Positions 63,284 to 64,000 of a stretch of 64,000 bases of DNA are shown here, piece after piece. Source of the DNA: Pseudoduganella dura (lineage in GTDB: Bacteria > Pseudomonadota > Gammaproteobacteria > Burkholderiales > Burkholderiaceae_D); NCBI RefSeq assembly GCF_009727155.1, contig NZ_WNWM01000002.1:1736001-1800000 (forward strand), given 5' to 3'. How positions within the stretch are numbered: position 1 is the first letter of the stretch; each line of letters starts with the position of its first letter. Below the pieces are notes generated by a model that searched no databases, had not been told where the DNA came from, and saw only the letters and a list, made by a program, of their open reading frames with translations. The position numbers were made by a program, and so were the translations under genes.

Positions 63284-64000
63284 TTACTCGCCCTTCAGCC
63301 GGCGCTGGCGTACGGCGTCGGCCAGCTGGTCGAGCACCTGTTCGCTCGACTCCCAGTCGATGCAGCCGTCGGTGACGGACTGGCCGTAGGTCAGTTCCTT
63401 GCCCGGCACCAGGTCCTGGCGGCCGGCGACGAGGTGGGATTCGATCATCACGCCGACGATGCGCGTGTCGCCGCCGGCGACCTGGCCGGCGATGTCGGCG
63501 CAGACGGGCACCTGGTTTTCCGGCTTCTTCGAGCTGTTCGCGTGCGAAGCGTCGATCATCAGGCGGGCGGCCAGGCCATGGCCGGCGATGGCCTTGCTGG
63601 TTTCCTCGACGCTGGCGGCGTCGTAGTTCGGCGCCTTGCCGCCGCGCAGGATGACATGGCAATCCTCGTTGCCGCTGGTCGACACGATCGCCGAGTGGCC
63701 GCCCTTCGTCACCGACAGGAAATGGTGCGGCTGCGAAGCGGCCTTGATGGCTTCGACGGCGATCTTGATGTTGCCGTCGGTACCGTTCTTGAAGCCCACC
63801 GGGCACGACAGGCCGGATGCCAGCTCGCGGTGCACCTGCGATTCGGTGGTGCGCGCGCCGATCGCGCCCCAGGCGATCAGGTCGGCGATGTACTGCGGAC
63901 TGATCACGTCGAGGAACTCGGTTCCGGCCGGCAGGCCCAGCTCGTTGATGTCGCGCAGCAGCTCGCGCGCCATGCGCAGGCCGTCGTTGATGCGGAAGCT
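63284..64000 (-). CDS. aroG: 3-deoxy-7-phosphoheptulonate synthase, class I (5' end outside window)
   Basis: The C-terminal 238 residues of a DAHP synthase, the first enzyme of aromatic amino-acid synthesis, joining phosphoenolpyruvate and erythrose 4-phosphate. The frame is open to the window edge. 'SFRINDGLRMARELL', 'GARTTESQVHRELASGLSCPVGFKNGTDG', 'HHFLSVTKGGHSAIVSTSGN', 'HVILRGGKAPNYD', 'MIDASHANSSKKPENQ' and 'SVTDGCIDWESSEQVL' are all conserved in AroF/G/H enzymes, including metal-ligand residues. Which feedback type it is cannot be told from this part. It ends facing receptor 3. Confidence 0.93.
   Translation of the reverse strand, partial: SFRINDGLRMARELLRDINELGLPAGTEFLDVISPQYIADLIAWGAIGARTTESQVHRELASGLSCPVGFKNGTDGNIKIAVEAIKAASQPHHFLSVTKGGHSAIVSTSGNEDCHVILRGGKAPNYDAASVEETSKAIAGHGLAARLMIDASHANSSKKPENQVPVCADIAGQVAGGDTRIVGVMIESHLVAGRQDLVPGKELTYGQSVTDGCIDWESSEQVLDQLADAVRQRRLKGE

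Overview
The window is about 64 kb of GC-rich chromosome from a betaproteobacterium. The Oxalobacteraceae (Massilia, Duganella or Pseudoduganella type) fit best. The reasons are the rimP-nusA-infB-rbfA-truB order, PEP-CTERM proteins, several large TonB-dependent receptors, a pectin-degradation locus, and dispersed 13-bp odd palindromes in the intergenic gaps. No rRNA, tRNA, CRISPR array, prophage or insertion sequence was seen. The family placement is inferred from gene content and was not tested by any search.

Positions 1-30,700 form one locus for using rhamnogalacturonan and pectin. Outer-membrane receptors (282-2666 and 27414-30587) would take up oligosaccharides. Secreted enzymes attack the polymer: two GH105 unsaturated rhamnogalacturonyl hydrolases, a PL11 rhamnogalacturonan lyase, a two-domain SGNH acetylesterase, a PL22-like beta-propeller lyase, a GH28 enzyme, a GH43 enzyme, a serine esterase and a DUF1080 protein. 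Released L-rhamnose would enter through the ABC importer RhaSTPQ and be processed by RhaU (mutarotase), RhaI (isomerase), RhaK (kinase) and the bifunctional RhaD (aldolase plus lactaldehyde dehydrogenase). This gives dihydroxyacetone phosphate and lactate. A DeoR-type regulator, RhaR, heads the transport operon, and a clean inverted repeat lies in the divergent rhaD/rhaR promoter region.

Positions 30,900-48,400 are mostly housekeeping: typA, an orphan hybrid histidine kinase, two PEP-CTERM paralogues, truB, rbfA, infB, nusA, rimP, rluB, scpB and glk. The rimP leader has a strong promoter, a candidate small RNA of about 107 nt and two tandem terminator-like hairpins.

Positions 48,700-63,000 hold a DedA-rhodanese fusion and a peptide-type ABC importer (two permeases and a double ATPase, with no binding protein). 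Divergent from the importer are three TonB-dependent receptors in a row, the first two clearly duplicates. The window ends in a truncated class I DAHP synthase.

The least explained signal is a family of odd-length palindromes (GGTGTCNGACACC, GGTGCCTGGCACC, GGGGTCWGACCCC, and related larger hairpins). They sit only between genes and are present in every convergent gap longer than 100 bp in this window.
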